64,000 nucleotides of DNA from Antennarius striatus (taxonomy: Eukaryota > Chordata > Actinopteri > Lophiiformes > Antennariidae). The DNA lies in assembly GCF_040054535.1 (NCBI RefSeq), contig NC_090781.1, positions 9,489,982 to 9,553,981 on the forward strand. The letters run 5' to 3'. Below are positions 1 through 10,199 of the stretch, piece by piece; position 1 is the first letter of the stretch, and every line of letters starts with the position of its first letter. The notes below the pieces were generated by a model that was given only the letters and a program-made list of their open reading frames with translations, was not told the DNA's origin and did no database searches. Both the position numbers and the translations under genes were made by a program.

Positions 1-15
1 CATTGAGCATATACA

Positions 16-19
<4 letters not shown>

Positions 20-66
<47 letters not shown>

Positions 67-80
67 TATATGCATACATA
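20..80. repeat. (TA)n microsatellite with ATAC/ATCT tail
   Basis: A TA dinucleotide run is followed by imperfect catacata and atctatct repeats. The same array is at 17634-17760 and 30984-31055, with different lengths in each unit. Confidence 0.9.
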
Positions 81-97
81 TATCTATCTATCCGCTG

Positions 98-295
98 TTC
101 TTGAGGATTGTTAGCAACGTCATTTTTGCGTATGGCGATCGTGTCATTGGACAGAGGGATAGTTTTTTCCTTTGCAGCACTGGCGTCATCCAACGTGACA
201 GATACATGTCTACTGCTGCAGGCAGTATCAGCTCCTCTGCTATTGTATGGGGGTTTTTGCACAGAGAAATTTGGTACACCGCCTTAAACTAAACT
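98..295 (-). pseudogene. hAT (ZBED/FAM200-like) transposase fragment, unit 1
   Basis: Read on the minus strand in two frames, this gives peptides such as [18 protein letters not shown] and [13 protein letters not shown]. These resemble the N-terminal part of ZBED5/FAM200-type domesticated hAT transposases (recognition by eye). The frame is broken, so it is not a functional gene. The upstream BED-finger part present in units 2 and 3 is deleted here, and the junction is filled by three copies of aaact. Confidence 0.6.
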
Positions 296-462
296 AAACT
301 ATGCATTCTATTAATTCTTTCTTATTATGTGATGTTATAAATGATTTATATACACGTTAACAGTTTGATTTAATGTGAAACGGCAGTTTACAGTAATACA
401 AGGCTTTCTTATGATATGCTCCAATAAATATTTTACACATTTTTGAAATGGTACCTATTCCA

Positions 463-699
463 ATCAACCAATCAAGTTTTATTTATATAGCACTTAATCA
501 TGGCAACAAACATTCCAAAGCTCTTTAACAGACAGAAAAACCCAATTTAACCCTCCAGAGTAAGAATAAGTGACAGTGGCGAGGAGAAACTCCCTTGTTG
601 AGGAAGAAACTCCGGGCAGGACCCAGACTCTTTTGGGCGACCATCCGCTTTGACCAGTTGGGGGGGGGGGGGTAAGTAAAATGAAGATAAGGACAGGGT

Positions 700-772
<73 letters not shown>

Positions 773-1892
773 GCAGATAGGCCAGATGGAGTCAGTGTCT
801 TTATGGTTGTAGATAGATGATTTGATACAGGCGCTGAATTGGGGACGGGAATGTCAGGATGCATTCACCGACTCCCGACTCTTGGCTTGTCAATACATTT
901 TTCCCCATCATGTAATTCGTAAATTCAAGGCACAATTGAAGCTGCATGAATGACTGTATGGTGGTACGGAGGAAGAAAGCCAGCAGGACCACAGCTGATG
1001 GATAGATGAGGGGTGATGCTGGTGGGATGGAGGAGCAGGTCCACAGCGGATGGGCGGATGAGGGGAGAACCTGAGACAACTTATGAGAACATACCGCACA
1101 GAGACTAGGAGAGAGAGGTCGGAGAGGAAGAGGAGTAACAGAGAAGGTCAGAGAGAAGTAGGAGGAGGGAGGAGCTCAGTGAGTCTGGATGTTGAGTCTC
1201 CAGCAGTGTAGGTTTATAAGAAAATAACTCAGCAGCCTAAGCTGCCTTAATGGTTAATTTTTTGAAAAATGTTGTAAGTCTAGTCCTAATAATGAGAGGT
1301 ATCTGCCTCCTGAACTGAGGAAGGGAGGTGGTTCCACAATAGAGGGGTTTGATAGCTAAAGGCTCTAGCCCCCGTCCTACTTTTGTATATTCTAGGAACC
1401 ACTGGTAGGCCAGTATGTTGAGCGCGTAATGCTCTAGATGGATTATTTGGAACTAAAAGTTCCTTCAAATAGGTCGGTGCCTGGCTGCCACACAAAGTCA
1501 CTGAAGACACTTCAACTAGTCCACAATGCTGCTGCCCGTGTTCTGACAAGGACCAATACCCAAGACCATATTTCTCCTGTGTTGGTTTCTCTGCACTGGC
1601 TTCCTATGGGCGAGGGTATATTTTAAAATACTCCTCATTTAAAAAGCCCTTCAAAGCCAGCCTGAGAAGAGTGAGTTACAGTAATCTAGTCTGGAAGTGA
1701 TGAAAGCGTGGTTTAATTTCACCGCATCATTCAGTTTTAAAATATGACTGATTTTACCAATGTTTCGGAGATGAAAAAAGGTCGTTCTAGAAACCTGTTT
1801 CATGTTTCTCCCAGTGGTCTTGGCCTCAAAAGTGATGCCACCCAAGGCTATTACGTCACTGGGCACTACATCCCTAACATTTTTGGGCCGAG
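463..1892 (-). mobile_element. Rex1-like LINE, 3' half, unit 1 (part 1)
   Basis: Minus-strand reading gives decayed reverse-transcriptase C-terminal peptides: LNHAFITSRLDYCNSLFSG at about 1651-1866, then APTYLKELLVPNNPSRAL and RAFSYQTPLLWNHLPSS at 1286-1475. A 3' UTR follows with a (GA/TC)n tract (about 701-769) and ends in a gctatataaataaaacttgattgattgg-type tail near 463. This order and tail match fish Rex1/Babar-type LINEs. About 150 bp near 1478-1650 is inverted relative to the rest. The element continues at 10044, on the far side of the nested Gypsy insertion. Confidence 0.7.
701..769. repeat. (GA)n microsatellite
   Basis: A GA run lies inside the Rex1-like 3' UTR. Equivalent tracts are at about 18996-19069 and 32291-32351. 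The long SLSLSL reading frames here are only translations of this repeat. Confidence 0.95.
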
Positions 1893-2674
1893 TGTAACCG
1901 ACCCTGACTGGCCAGTTACATTTATAATGACGGTGAAACTATGACTGTAGATGGCCGAAGAACTGAAGGAGGCGTGGAGCAGATCTGCTGTGTTTTATTT
2001 TTCTGTAACACAAAAGGTGGGGTACGTCATGTGAGAGCTGGGGTAACGCTGGCATGCCCCTCTCTCCAGACCTCCAGCACGAGGATGCCATAACAATAAA
2101 ATAATGACATTTAACACAACTAAAATAAACAGTAGGTCAAATCAAAAGAACAAAAATAAATAAATACAAACATGTAAAACACTTAACAGATCCTTTTACA
2201 GCTTTTCTTTTTCTGTTTAAACAGTTAAACATACCTGTAACACAAAAGGTGGGGTACGTCATGTGAGAGCTGGGGTAACGCTGGCATGCCTGCAACACGC
2301 AGTGAGCCGTTAGCACTTGTTCGCCGCTTAGCGCCTACTAATTAACATAAATTACGTCGTGAATATATAAATAAATAATATTTAAACATAGCGAGTGTGA
2401 AAGTGAGCGACTATGTACCACAAAATCACATCCACTGGTAGAAAATAATGAAAATGAAGAATATATTAACAAAAACTTTCCGCAGCATTGAACAAGTGTA
2501 ACTCACCCCTCTCTCCAGACCTCCAGCACGAGGATGCCTGGGCGTGTGCACCCCCAATAATTGCCCCACCGAAACACAACCAAATCATGGAACCAAAAAC
2601 AAAGTAAATGTAAAATTTGGGGAAGTTCATTAAAAAAATAAAATTAAAATAAATTTATTTATAACACTGTTACA
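1893..2674 (-). repeat. 3' LTR of the Gypsy element (left on + strand)
   Basis: 782 bp, matching 9258-10039 except for one base that I can see (near 2477). It begins TGTAAC and ends GTTACA. A polyadenylation signal AATAAA on the minus strand lies at 1994-1999, about 100 bp from the LTR's 3' edge. A 56-bp block occurs twice (2003-2058 and 2235-2290), and a 33-bp block occurs twice (2057-2089 and 2506-2538). Confidence 0.95.
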
Positions 2675-2685
2675 TACTCCCCTCT
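2675..2685 (-). other. Polypurine tract of the Gypsy element
   Basis: Minus-strand AGAGGGGAGTA lies directly against the 3' LTR. This is where the plus-strand primer is expected in an LTR retrotransposon. Confidence 0.75.
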
Positions 2686-2974
2686 GAACTTCACCAAATC
2701 AGCATAGCAGGTGAACCAGTTAAAAAAACTGACACAGTACAACACTACCGGACAAAGTATACTCAAAAGCATACTGCAACGCATCTGTCACCCAACTAAA
2801 GGGAAAGCGACCATAGAGGGCTGCGCAAACCCCCTACAATCCACTCGCTACAGGAGTGCCTTATACACTACCCGTATAGGTCCGGAATAAGTACTGTCAC
2901 CTGACTCAAAAAAAAAGAAAAGAAACGTCATCACTAAATGACTCGCCAATATAACATGGGTGCGTGTGGAGCGT
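2686..2974 (-). other. Gypsy 3' non-coding stretch
   Basis: This lies between the pol stop codon and the polypurine tract. I see no ORF or recognisable motif in it. Confidence 0.6.
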
Positions 2975-5900
2975 TCATGACATCAATGCACTAACAAAAC
3001 GACGAACCGAACTGCCCGTGCGGTGAACATAGTGTTGTGTCATGTTCTGAATCAGTCTGTTCACTGGCTTAACCACTCTGCCCACACGCGTGCTAACAAC
3101 ACCGACCCTACTGCTCGAGAAACCAGGAGCGTTACAGGGCTGCACAGAGGCCACAGACCTCCGATCGGCACTAGAACAACCAGACATCCCAGGTTCAGAT
3201 TGTACCTCGCTAACTTCACCAGTCACTCCGGAGGTCAACTGCCCAACCAAACTAGTGTCCTGTGTGCGTGGGCGCTCAAGTGAGTCAGTGGAGGCAGAAG
3301 CCTCAGCCACCCAACTGGCAGTCCAAGCTGACCTATCAATTTCTGACTCAGCAATGTGTGACTCATCCGAAGGTAAGCCGTCCTGAGCATCCACGGACTG
3401 GCATGACTCGCTCAAAGTAGATTCGTCAACGTCATTGACTACCTCGACTGGCAGAAAATTAACCAGCAGAAGCAAGTTGCGGTGAACAACCTTCTCCTGT
3501 CCGGTGGAGGTGTTCCTGACTCTGTAAGTATGGCACCTGGGGTCGGCAGAAACAACGACATGTGGGGTGGAGCCCCACTTGTCCGCAATTTTCCTGCGAC
3601 CTCGCTCACCCTTATTCGCCAACAAGACGCGGTCACCCTCAACAATTGTGTTGCCTTTCGTCTTCCTGTTGTACATGTCAGCTTGATGTTCCTGACTTCT
3701 GATAGCATTGGCTTGTGCTGTAGCAACAGCCTCCTGAAGATCCTGCCTCATCTTGGAAACAAACTGATCATAGTCCACAATGTCACAGTCCCTGGTCGCA
3801 ACCTGAAACATGACATCAATGGGCAGACGCGGTACCCTGCCGAACATCAAATAGAAGGGCGCATACCCAGTTGACTCATGCACCGTGCAGTTATACGCGA
3901 ACGTCAAAGTTTGCAACATCTGAGGCCAATGTAGTTTTGCTCTTGGCGGAAGGGTTCTGATCATGCTGCCCAAAGTTCTGTTGAACCTCTCAGCGTTCCC
4001 GTTACCCATTGGGTGATAAGCCGTGGTCCTGGATTTCTTCACTCCAGCAACTTGCAACAGTTCCTGGATCAATTCACTCTCGAAGTTCGCCCCCTGATCC
4101 GAGTGGATTCTTTCGGGGAACCCGTATACACAAAAGTACTTGTCCCAGAGCTGTCGTGCAACCTGCTTTGCCGATTGGTCGCGACAGGGATAAGCATGGG
4201 CCATTCTAGTAAAATGGTCTGTAACCACTAAAACGTCCATGCTCTTGCCCTTACAGTCTTCAGCGGACCAGAAATCCATACAGACCAGTTCGAGTGGGCT
4301 CGAGGTTCTAATGCTCTCAAGAGGGGCCCTGGCCTCTGGTTCAGGAGTCTTGCTGACCACACAGCGCATACAAGTTTTCACATACTCCCTGACATCCTGT
4401 TCCATATCAGTCCAAAAGAACCTCTGCCTGGCAAGATACAAAGTTCTGTACTGTCCCTGATGGCCGGCCTCATCATGTATGCCTTGCAGCACCTGCTGGA
4501 CCAACGAGGCTGCAACAACATACTGAAACCTTTTCTTCTTAGTCAGAGGATCTTTGATCACTCTGTAAAGAAGCCCATCAAACAATTTCAGTTTATCCCA
4601 CTGCTTCAACATTTTCAAAACTCTGCTTGCCTCGAGAGCTCGTTCTCTTCTCGATGGACGTCTGCCGCGAGTCACATAAAACAGAACCCTGGACAGTGTA
4701 CTGTCTTGATGCTGTTTTTCTTGCAGAACCTTAATAGGAAGCGCGGGTAAGGGACACTGACCAGCAGGGATCAACTGCTGCACAACCTGGGGAAGGTAAG
4801 AAATGGCTCTCCCTTCCGGACCCACCTCCCACTCGACATGACCCTCCAGCAAGGCTTTCACCTCGTGGGTGTCCAAGGAGTGATTTCCCAGTGTGGTGGT
4901 GTAAGTGCGGCAACCAACCCCCTGCTGATCAGCACTCAATCTGAATACCTCCTGAATGGTAATCTCTTGTATATGCTTGGCCTCTTCAAGCAAAGCTCCA
5001 TAAGGCTCAGACACCAGTCTTCTGCCAACATGAGTCTGAACAAAAGGCTGTCTGCTGAGTGCGTCCGCGACAATGTTTTTGCTGCCAGGAATGTACTTAA
5101 TGCTAAAATTGTACGGAGCCAACTTTGCAACCCACCTTTGCTCACATGCATCCAACTTCGGTTTGGTAAGAATGTACGTGAGTGGATTATTATCAGTCCA
5201 GACAGTAAAGTCATGGCCTTTCAGCCAATGACTGAACTTTTCGCAGACCGCCCATTTAAGAGCCAAGAATTCGAGCCTATGTGCAGGGTACTTTGTCTGA
5301 GCATGGGAAAGAGACTTGCTCGCAAAGGCAATGGGACGGGCCTTGCTTTCCCCCTTCGGCACTTGAGAGATGACTGCACCCAGTCCATCAAGTGACGCAT
5401 CAGTGGAAAGGACGAAGGGTTGGGAGAAATCTGGATGAGCTAAAACCACTGAATTGAGCAACGCCGATTTCAGTTGTTGGAACGACCTCTGATGTGCACT
5501 CGTCCAGTCACTTGGCTTGAGTTTCCTAAAGATGGCAACATTCTTTGACTGGCCCCTGTTCTTCCTAGGTGTCGCAGTCAAAGCAAAGAGAGGCTTAGCA
5601 ATCCCAGAACAGTTCGGAATGAAGCGCTGGTAGTACATCACCATCCCTAAGAAAGATTTTAACTTCTTCGGAGAAGGTGTGACACCATCATCCGCCATCA
5701 AAGCTTTTTCAGTCACAGCAGCAATTGTCTGCACCTTGTCAGGGTCTGTGGAGACTCCTCCCTCATCCACAATATGACCCAGAAATTTTACACTCCGACG
5801 AAGTAAATAGCACTTTTTAGGCGCAAGCTTCAACCCATGAGCCCTCAGTCTGCTGAACACCATCTCAAGCCTCCTCAGAGCCTCTCCTTCATCGGGTGCA

Positions 5901-7543
5901 AAAACCAAGAGATCGTCCAAGTAGCAGAGAAGAGTTAGGAAATTCTGATCGCCAAAGATGTTGGTCATAAGGCGCATAAAACTGGCTGGTGCATTACACA
6001 AACCCTGAGGCATACGATTAAACTCGTGGAGCCCCATGGGCGTGGTAAAGGCAGTCAATTTCTTGTCTTCCTCATGCATAGGAATGTTGTAATACCCAGA
6101 CGTTAAGTCCATAGTGCTGAAGAAGGCATTGCCCCCCAGAGCAGAGAGACAATCAGCCTGGTGAGGTAATGGGTGAGCATCTTTGACCGTTCTGGAATTT
6201 AACCAACGGTAGTCAACACACACTCTCAAATCACCATTCTTCTTCCACACAAGCACCAGGGGCGACGCCCACTCACTGGAAGACTTCCTAATGATTTCCT
6301 TTTCCTCCATCTCTGACAGCACTTGCCTCAACTTTAGGTAATGCCCTGGCGGAACCCGCCGGTATGGGAGTCTGAACGGACGTGTGTCCGTGAGGTGGAT
6401 TCGATGAACAAACCCAATGTCTTCACCACAGTCTAACTTGCCTCTAGAAAACACACCTTCATACTTCTGCAGCAAGATGTATAACTGATCTTTCCAGTAT
6501 TTTGACACCTCACAAGAATCAATGTCAATATCACCCAATCCAATTTCCTGCAGAGCATTGCTGAACAGAGAGGCAGACGGGGGTGAGAGCCGACTACCGG
6601 TGTCAATCACGCTCTGGCTTTGCACCTGAATTGGTGAAGGGGTATCGGCCGCGCATAAATCCAAATCTTCTAAAGCGACACATGGAAAAACATCAGCCAC
6701 TTTGGCATTACGTCTCAAAGTAACGGGTTTGTCGCTCGGATTGATAATTTTGACTGGCACCCATCTATCACCTGACATAGTCGCCACAGCTCTCCCCACC
6801 ATGATATTCTTCTTGTGAGACTGAGAATGCGGAGCATCAATAAGAACTGCACTACCCCCAGAAACAGGAGCGCTCGATGGCAACCTAGCCCACACAAGAT
6901 GCTCATGGCGTGGCAGCAAGGTCACAGCTTGAGACAATTTGGCTGTGCCAATGACATCAGGAATCACATTCCCCTTCCATCGGTTAACTCCTGATAACAT
7001 ATTCAAAAAATGTTCAAATGCAGGGTCATCTGTGGATTCAGGTTTGTTCATCACACGCCAATAACTCGGATTACGTCTGAATTGGCTAATGAGATGTTTT
7101 ATCACATTTGAGCCCAAAATCAGTTGATCGTGTTGGCCGGGAACAATCAGAGTAGGTACACTAACCTCCTGTCCGTAGACATTCATCTCCAATTGAAAGA
7201 CACATTTTGGTGTTACTTGCACTCCACCACATCCTACAAGTACAATGTCAGTGGGCACTTCGCTGCGTTGTGAAAACAAGCCAGCGCTTCGTAATTTTTG
7301 TTCGGCCTCCTCATTCATGGTACAGGCCATTGATCCACTGTCTATCAATGCTCGCAAAGAAACTTTACTATTCACAACAACATCAGTATAGAAGAGACTG
7401 TCAGATTTCACTAGCTTGTGTACATTCTGACAAACAATCACCCTACGACTAGGGAACGACTTACAACTTTCATCATATACCGATGACATATCATCTACAA
7501 CGTTGAGGGACTGACTAAATGAACCCACATTGTTCCCTCCCAC
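2975..7543 (-). CDS. pol: Gypsy Pol polyprotein (protease, RT, RNase H, integrase)
   Basis: This is an open frame of about 1522 codons with no internal stop. The protease has its catalytic DSG at residues 68-70. The reverse transcriptase spans about 385-600, with YLDD at 541-544. RNase H has acidic residues at D715, E758, D784 and D827. The integrase has an HHCC zinc-binding N-terminus (H1023, H1028, C1058, C1061) and a DD35E core (D1090, D1149, E1185). The C-terminal tail of about 100 residues is serine-rich. The listed first codon is GTG. The frame stays open up to 7585, where it overlaps the end of gag in the -1 frame, so Pol is probably made as a Gag-Pol fusion rather than from its own start. 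All catalytic residues I looked for are present. The protein would act in cytoplasmic particles and integrate cDNA in the nucleus. Confidence 0.93.
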   Translation of the reverse strand: MGGNNVGSFSQSLNVVDDMSSVYDESCKSFPSRRVIVCQNVHKLVKSDSLFYTDVVVNSKVSLRALIDSGSMACTMNEEAEQKLRSAGLFSQRSEVPTDIVLVGCGGVQVTPKCVFQLEMNVYGQEVSVPTLIVPGQHDQLILGSNVIKHLISQFRRNPSYWRVMNKPESTDDPAFEHFLNMLSGVNRWKGNVIPDVIGTAKLSQAVTLLPRHEHLVWARLPSSAPVSGGSAVLIDAPHSQSHKKNIMVGRAVATMSGDRWVPVKIINPSDKPVTLRRNAKVADVFPCVALEDLDLCAADTPSPIQVQSQSVIDTGSRLSPPSASLFSNALQEIGLGDIDIDSCEVSKYWKDQLYILLQKYEGVFSRGKLDCGEDIGFVHRIHLTDTRPFRLPYRRVPPGHYLKLRQVLSEMEEKEIIRKSSSEWASPLVLVWKKNGDLRVCVDYRWLNSRTVKDAHPLPHQADCLSALGGNAFFSTMDLTSGYYNIPMHEEDKKLTAFTTPMGLHEFNRMPQGLCNAPASFMRLMTNIFGDQNFLTLLCYLDDLLVFAPDEGEALRRLEMVFSRLRAHGLKLAPKKCYLLRRSVKFLGHIVDEGGVSTDPDKVQTIAAVTEKALMADDGVTPSPKKLKSFLGMVMYYQRFIPNCSGIAKPLFALTATPRKNRGQSKNVAIFRKLKPSDWTSAHQRSFQQLKSALLNSVVLAHPDFSQPFVLSTDASLDGLGAVISQVPKGESKARPIAFASKSLSHAQTKYPAHRLEFLALKWAVCEKFSHWLKGHDFTVWTDNNPLTYILTKPKLDACEQRWVAKLAPYNFSIKYIPGSKNIVADALSRQPFVQTHVGRRLVSEPYGALLEEAKHIQEITIQEVFRLSADQQGVGCRTYTTTLGNHSLDTHEVKALLEGHVEWEVGPEGRAISYLPQVVQQLIPAGQCPLPALPIKVLQEKQHQDSTLSRVLFYVTRGRRPSRRERALEASRVLKMLKQWDKLKLFDGLLYRVIKDPLTKKKRFQYVVAASLVQQVLQGIHDEAGHQGQYRTLYLARQRFFWTDMEQDVREYVKTCMRCVVSKTPEPEARAPLESIRTSSPLELVCMDFWSAEDCKGKSMDVLVVTDHFTRMAHAYPCRDQSAKQVARQLWDKYFCVYGFPERIHSDQGANFESELIQELLQVAGVKKSRTTAYHPMGNGNAERFNRTLGSMIRTLPPRAKLHWPQMLQTLTFAYNCTVHESTGYAPFYLMFGRVPRLPIDVMFQVATRDCDIVDYDQFVSKMRQDLQEAVATAQANAIRSQEHQADMYNRKTKGNTIVEGDRVLLANKGERGRRKIADKWGSTPHVVVSADPRCHTYRVRNTSTGQEKVVHRNLLLLVNFLPVEVVNDVDESTLSESCQSVDAQDGLPSDESHIAESEIDRSAWTASWVAEASASTDSLERPRTQDTSLVGQLTSGVTGEVSEVQSEPGMSGCSSADRRSVASVQPCNAPGFSSSRVGVVSTRVGRVVKPVNRLIQNMTQHYVHRTGSSVRRFVSALMS

Positions 7544-7554
7544 ATGTGGGTGAG

Positions 7555-8991
7555 TCAGTTTTCCTGAACAGATGCAGTATTGGACCTAATGACCCCATTC
7601 GGCATGCATTCACGCTTCTGATGTCCAACAGCAAAGCATGCAAAGCACCTCCTCTCCCTCATACAGTGTGATCGTGTAGAGTGAGCTTTGTCCCCGCAGA
7701 CGCGACAAGTAGCGTTATGTACCCTAAGACCAGGTGGCATAGCTGCAGGTGAATTTACCTGATTGGTTTTCTCCAACACTCTCTCTAACATACACAAAAC
7801 ACGCTCAAGTGCACCACCCTCTGCAGCTGAGGACTCACTAGGCCTGACTGGGCCACTGGAACTGGTTACGTTTGTACCGGGCATGTTTGAACTAACCTCC
7901 TCCTTAACATCTGCCATGGTGTGGGCAGCAGCCACAGCCACTTGGACTGGCTTAACTCTCCCTGCCTTTCCCATGAACACATGCTCTCTTTGATACTCGT
8001 CAATTGCTTCTTGGACTTCCATGAAAGTCCATCTACCTAAAGGCTTGCCTTTAAAGACACTAGTTAGTTCGGGATCATTGCAGCTCCTAATGAACATCAT
8101 AGAAATCTCAGCATCCATGTTTTCCAATTTTCTGCCTTGCATTTTCAGGTGACGGTCTGCCTGCTCTGCCGCTGTATTCAACCGTACCCAATAATCCACT
8201 GGATCCTCACCCACACTGGGTTGAGTGGCATAAAAATCAGCTAACGGCAAGCTTGATACAGGATTCTCACTGAAGTACCGTCTGAGAATTTCATAAATCA
8301 TTTCGGGATGAACTGCAGTATCAGGTGTTGAGCAACTCTTTAACCCCACCTGTACGATTTTCTTGGCCTTGCCCATTAAATGACTCAAAATCTCCTCAGG
8401 TTGATCTGAAAGAAGACACTTCTTTTTTTTCATATACACCTCCATCAGCTCTATCCATTCCTGCACTGTACATTTATCAGATGCTTCACCCCTGAATACA
8501 GCAGGTTCACGGACGTCAGACTTGATGACCACATTCACTTTGGAGAGATCCAGAGTGGTAGTGCCATTGTTGTCACTAGTCACTGGTGAGACTGGGATGG
8601 GCGATGGATTAGGAGCAAATATCCGGCTGGCTATTGAATCACCTATTTGATTCCCTAATGTAGTGATCAAGTCACGAAGCTCAGCTCTAGCTTCAATGTT
8701 ACCAACAGACACAATAGGTGTGGATGATTCTGGGCCTGCAGGAGATGTAACTACATTGCCTGCATCAACCTGTGCATGATCTTCACTATTGCTGACGTGG
8801 GGGGGTGGAACTTCTGAGGGCGGAGTGAATTCTACAGGACGTGTAGCACTGAGCCCACCTACCCGAGTGTCGTCTGTGAAGGTTAATATCTTACCCTCCC
8901 CCACTGAAAATCCCATAATGCCCCTGCCCCTACCTCTTACTACATAAGGGGTCACATCGTCAGAAAATAAAAATCCACGTCCACTGGCCAT
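7555..8991 (-). CDS. gag: Gypsy Gag protein
   Basis: 478 codons starting at an ATG 12 codons from a clear MASGRG-type N-terminus. The middle (about residues 150-340) has the helical, charged composition of a retrotransposon capsid (for example DPVDYWVRLNTAAEQADRH). Near the C-terminus there is a cysteine-rich CX2C pair and then a CX2CX4HX4C zinc knuckle (CFACFAVGHQKREC) for binding RNA. It lies 5' of pol on the same strand and ends in a stop at 7555-7557, where pol is open in the -1 frame. The G GAA AAC sequence just before the stop is only a poor match to a slippery heptamer. Gag forms the particle that packages the element's RNA. Confidence 0.9.
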   Translation of the reverse strand: MASGRGFLFSDDVTPYVVRGRGRGIMGFSVGEGKILTFTDDTRVGGLSATRPVEFTPPSEVPPPHVSNSEDHAQVDAGNVVTSPAGPESSTPIVSVGNIEARAELRDLITTLGNQIGDSIASRIFAPNPSPIPVSPVTSDNNGTTTLDLSKVNVVIKSDVREPAVFRGEASDKCTVQEWIELMEVYMKKKKCLLSDQPEEILSHLMGKAKKIVQVGLKSCSTPDTAVHPEMIYEILRRYFSENPVSSLPLADFYATQPSVGEDPVDYWVRLNTAAEQADRHLKMQGRKLENMDAEISMMFIRSCNDPELTSVFKGKPLGRWTFMEVQEAIDEYQREHVFMGKAGRVKPVQVAVAAAHTMADVKEEVSSNMPGTNVTSSSGPVRPSESSAAEGGALERVLCMLERVLEKTNQVNSPAAMPPGLRVHNATCRVCGDKAHSTRSHCMRERRCFACFAVGHQKRECMPNGVIRSNTASVQEN

Positions 8992-9240
8992 AATGGAAAT
9001 TGAAAATTCTCAATGCAAAATCAAAATTACAGGGAGATTTTCCCTCATTAACCCCTTTTTAAAAGAACAAAACAAAACTTGACACGGTCAATTTAAACTT
9101 CACCAGATAACTTACAACCAAAACAGTAAAACATGGGTACTGATGACGAGGATTCGCTGGTCTTCCACCACAATACCTCCACGTGGGAAGCTTGACCCCG
9201 GTGATCGGCGACAGCGGCTGATCAGTTGAATCCTTGAAAG

Positions 9241-9252
9241 GTCACGGCACCA
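9241..9252 (-). other. Primer-binding site of the Gypsy element
   Basis: On the minus strand, five bases after the 5' LTR, there is TGGTGCCGTGAC. This complements the 3' end of a tRNA ending GTCACGGCACCA. From memory this fits tRNA-His over 12 bases; the tRNA identity is inference. Confidence 0.7.
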
Positions 9253-9257
9253 GTTTA

Positions 9258-10039
9258 TGTAACCGACCCTGACTGGCCAGTTACATTTATAATGACGGTG
9301 AAACTATGACTGTAGATGGCCGAAGAACTGAAGGAGGCGTGGAGCAGATCTGCTGTGTTTTATTTTTCTGTAACACAAAAGGTGGGGTACGTCATGTGAG
9401 AGCTGGGGTAACGCTGGCATGCCCCTCTCTCCAGACCTCCAGCACGAGGATGCCATAACAATAAAATAATGACATTTAACACAACTAAAATAAACAGTAG
9501 GTCAAATCAAAAGAACAAAAATAAATAAATACAAACATGTAAAACACTTAACAGATCCTTTTACAGCTTTTCTTTTTCTGTTTAAACAGTTAAACATACC
9601 TGTAACACAAAAGGTGGGGTACGTCATGTGAGAGCTGGGGTAACGCTGGCATGCCTGCAACACGCAGTGAGCCGTTAGCACTTGTTCGCCGCTTAGCGCC
9701 TACTAATTAACATAAATTACGTCGTGAATATATAAATAAATAATATTTAAACATAGCGAGTGTGAAAGTGAGCGACTATGTACCACAAAATCACATCCAC
9801 TGGTAGAAAATAATGAAAATGAAGAATATATTAACAAAAAGTTTCCGCAGCATTGAACAAGTGTAACTCACCCCTCTCTCCAGACCTCCAGCACGAGGAT
9901 GCCTGGGCGTGTGCACCCCCAATAATTGCCCCACCGAAACACAACCAAATCATGGAACCAAAAACAAAGTAAATGTAAAATTTGGGGAAGTTCATTAAAA
10001 AAATAAAATTAAAATAAATTTATTTATAACACTGTTACA
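9258..10039 (-). repeat. 5' LTR of the Gypsy element (right on + strand)
   Basis: 782 bp, almost identical to the left LTR. It holds the promoter for minus-strand transcription. A TATA-like run (atatataaataaataa) lies in its middle (about 9728-9745). The 56-bp and 33-bp internal repeats of the other LTR are present here too. Confidence 0.95.
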
Positions 10040-10195
10040 CGAGCACAATAACCTCCGTTTTACCAGAATTTAGTTGCAAAAAGTTATTGGTCATCCAATT
10101 TTAATCTCTTTGATACACACCTTTAATTTGCCCAACTGATTGACTTTGTCTGGTTTAATCGAGAGATATAATTGCGTATCATTGGCTTAACAAAT
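10040..10195 (-). mobile_element. Rex1-like LINE, unit 1 (part 2, beyond the Gypsy insertion)
   Basis: Minus-strand NDTQLYLSIKPD and MTNNFLQLNSGKTEVIVLG are the reverse-transcriptase [Y/F]xDDT region of a Rex1-type element (first D changed to N, with a nearby stop). It continues directly into 1892 once the Gypsy is removed. Confidence 0.75.
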
Positions 10196-10199
10196 GAAT

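Larger units (their letters stand above)
1893..10039 (-). mobile_element. Full-length Gypsy (Ty3-type) LTR retrotransposon, minus strand
   Basis: The element is complete: two 782-bp LTRs bounded by TGTAAC/GTTACA, a primer-binding site, gag, pol and a polypurine tract. It is flanked by the 4-bp target duplication CGAG (1889-1892 and 10040-10043). Units 2 and 3 keep the empty site (gggccgagcacaat near 20190 and its equivalent near 33466). The order inside pol (protease, RT, RNase H, integrase) is the Ty3/Gypsy order. I see only one difference between the LTRs and no stop inside gag or pol, so the insertion is recent and came after the triplication. No envelope-like ORF is present. Confidence 0.95.

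Noticed and set aside
547..864. Long ORFs rich in SLSLSL, also at 18792-19163 and 32086-32445
   Set aside because: They are translations of (GA)n repeats in a LINE 3' UTR, read in any frame.
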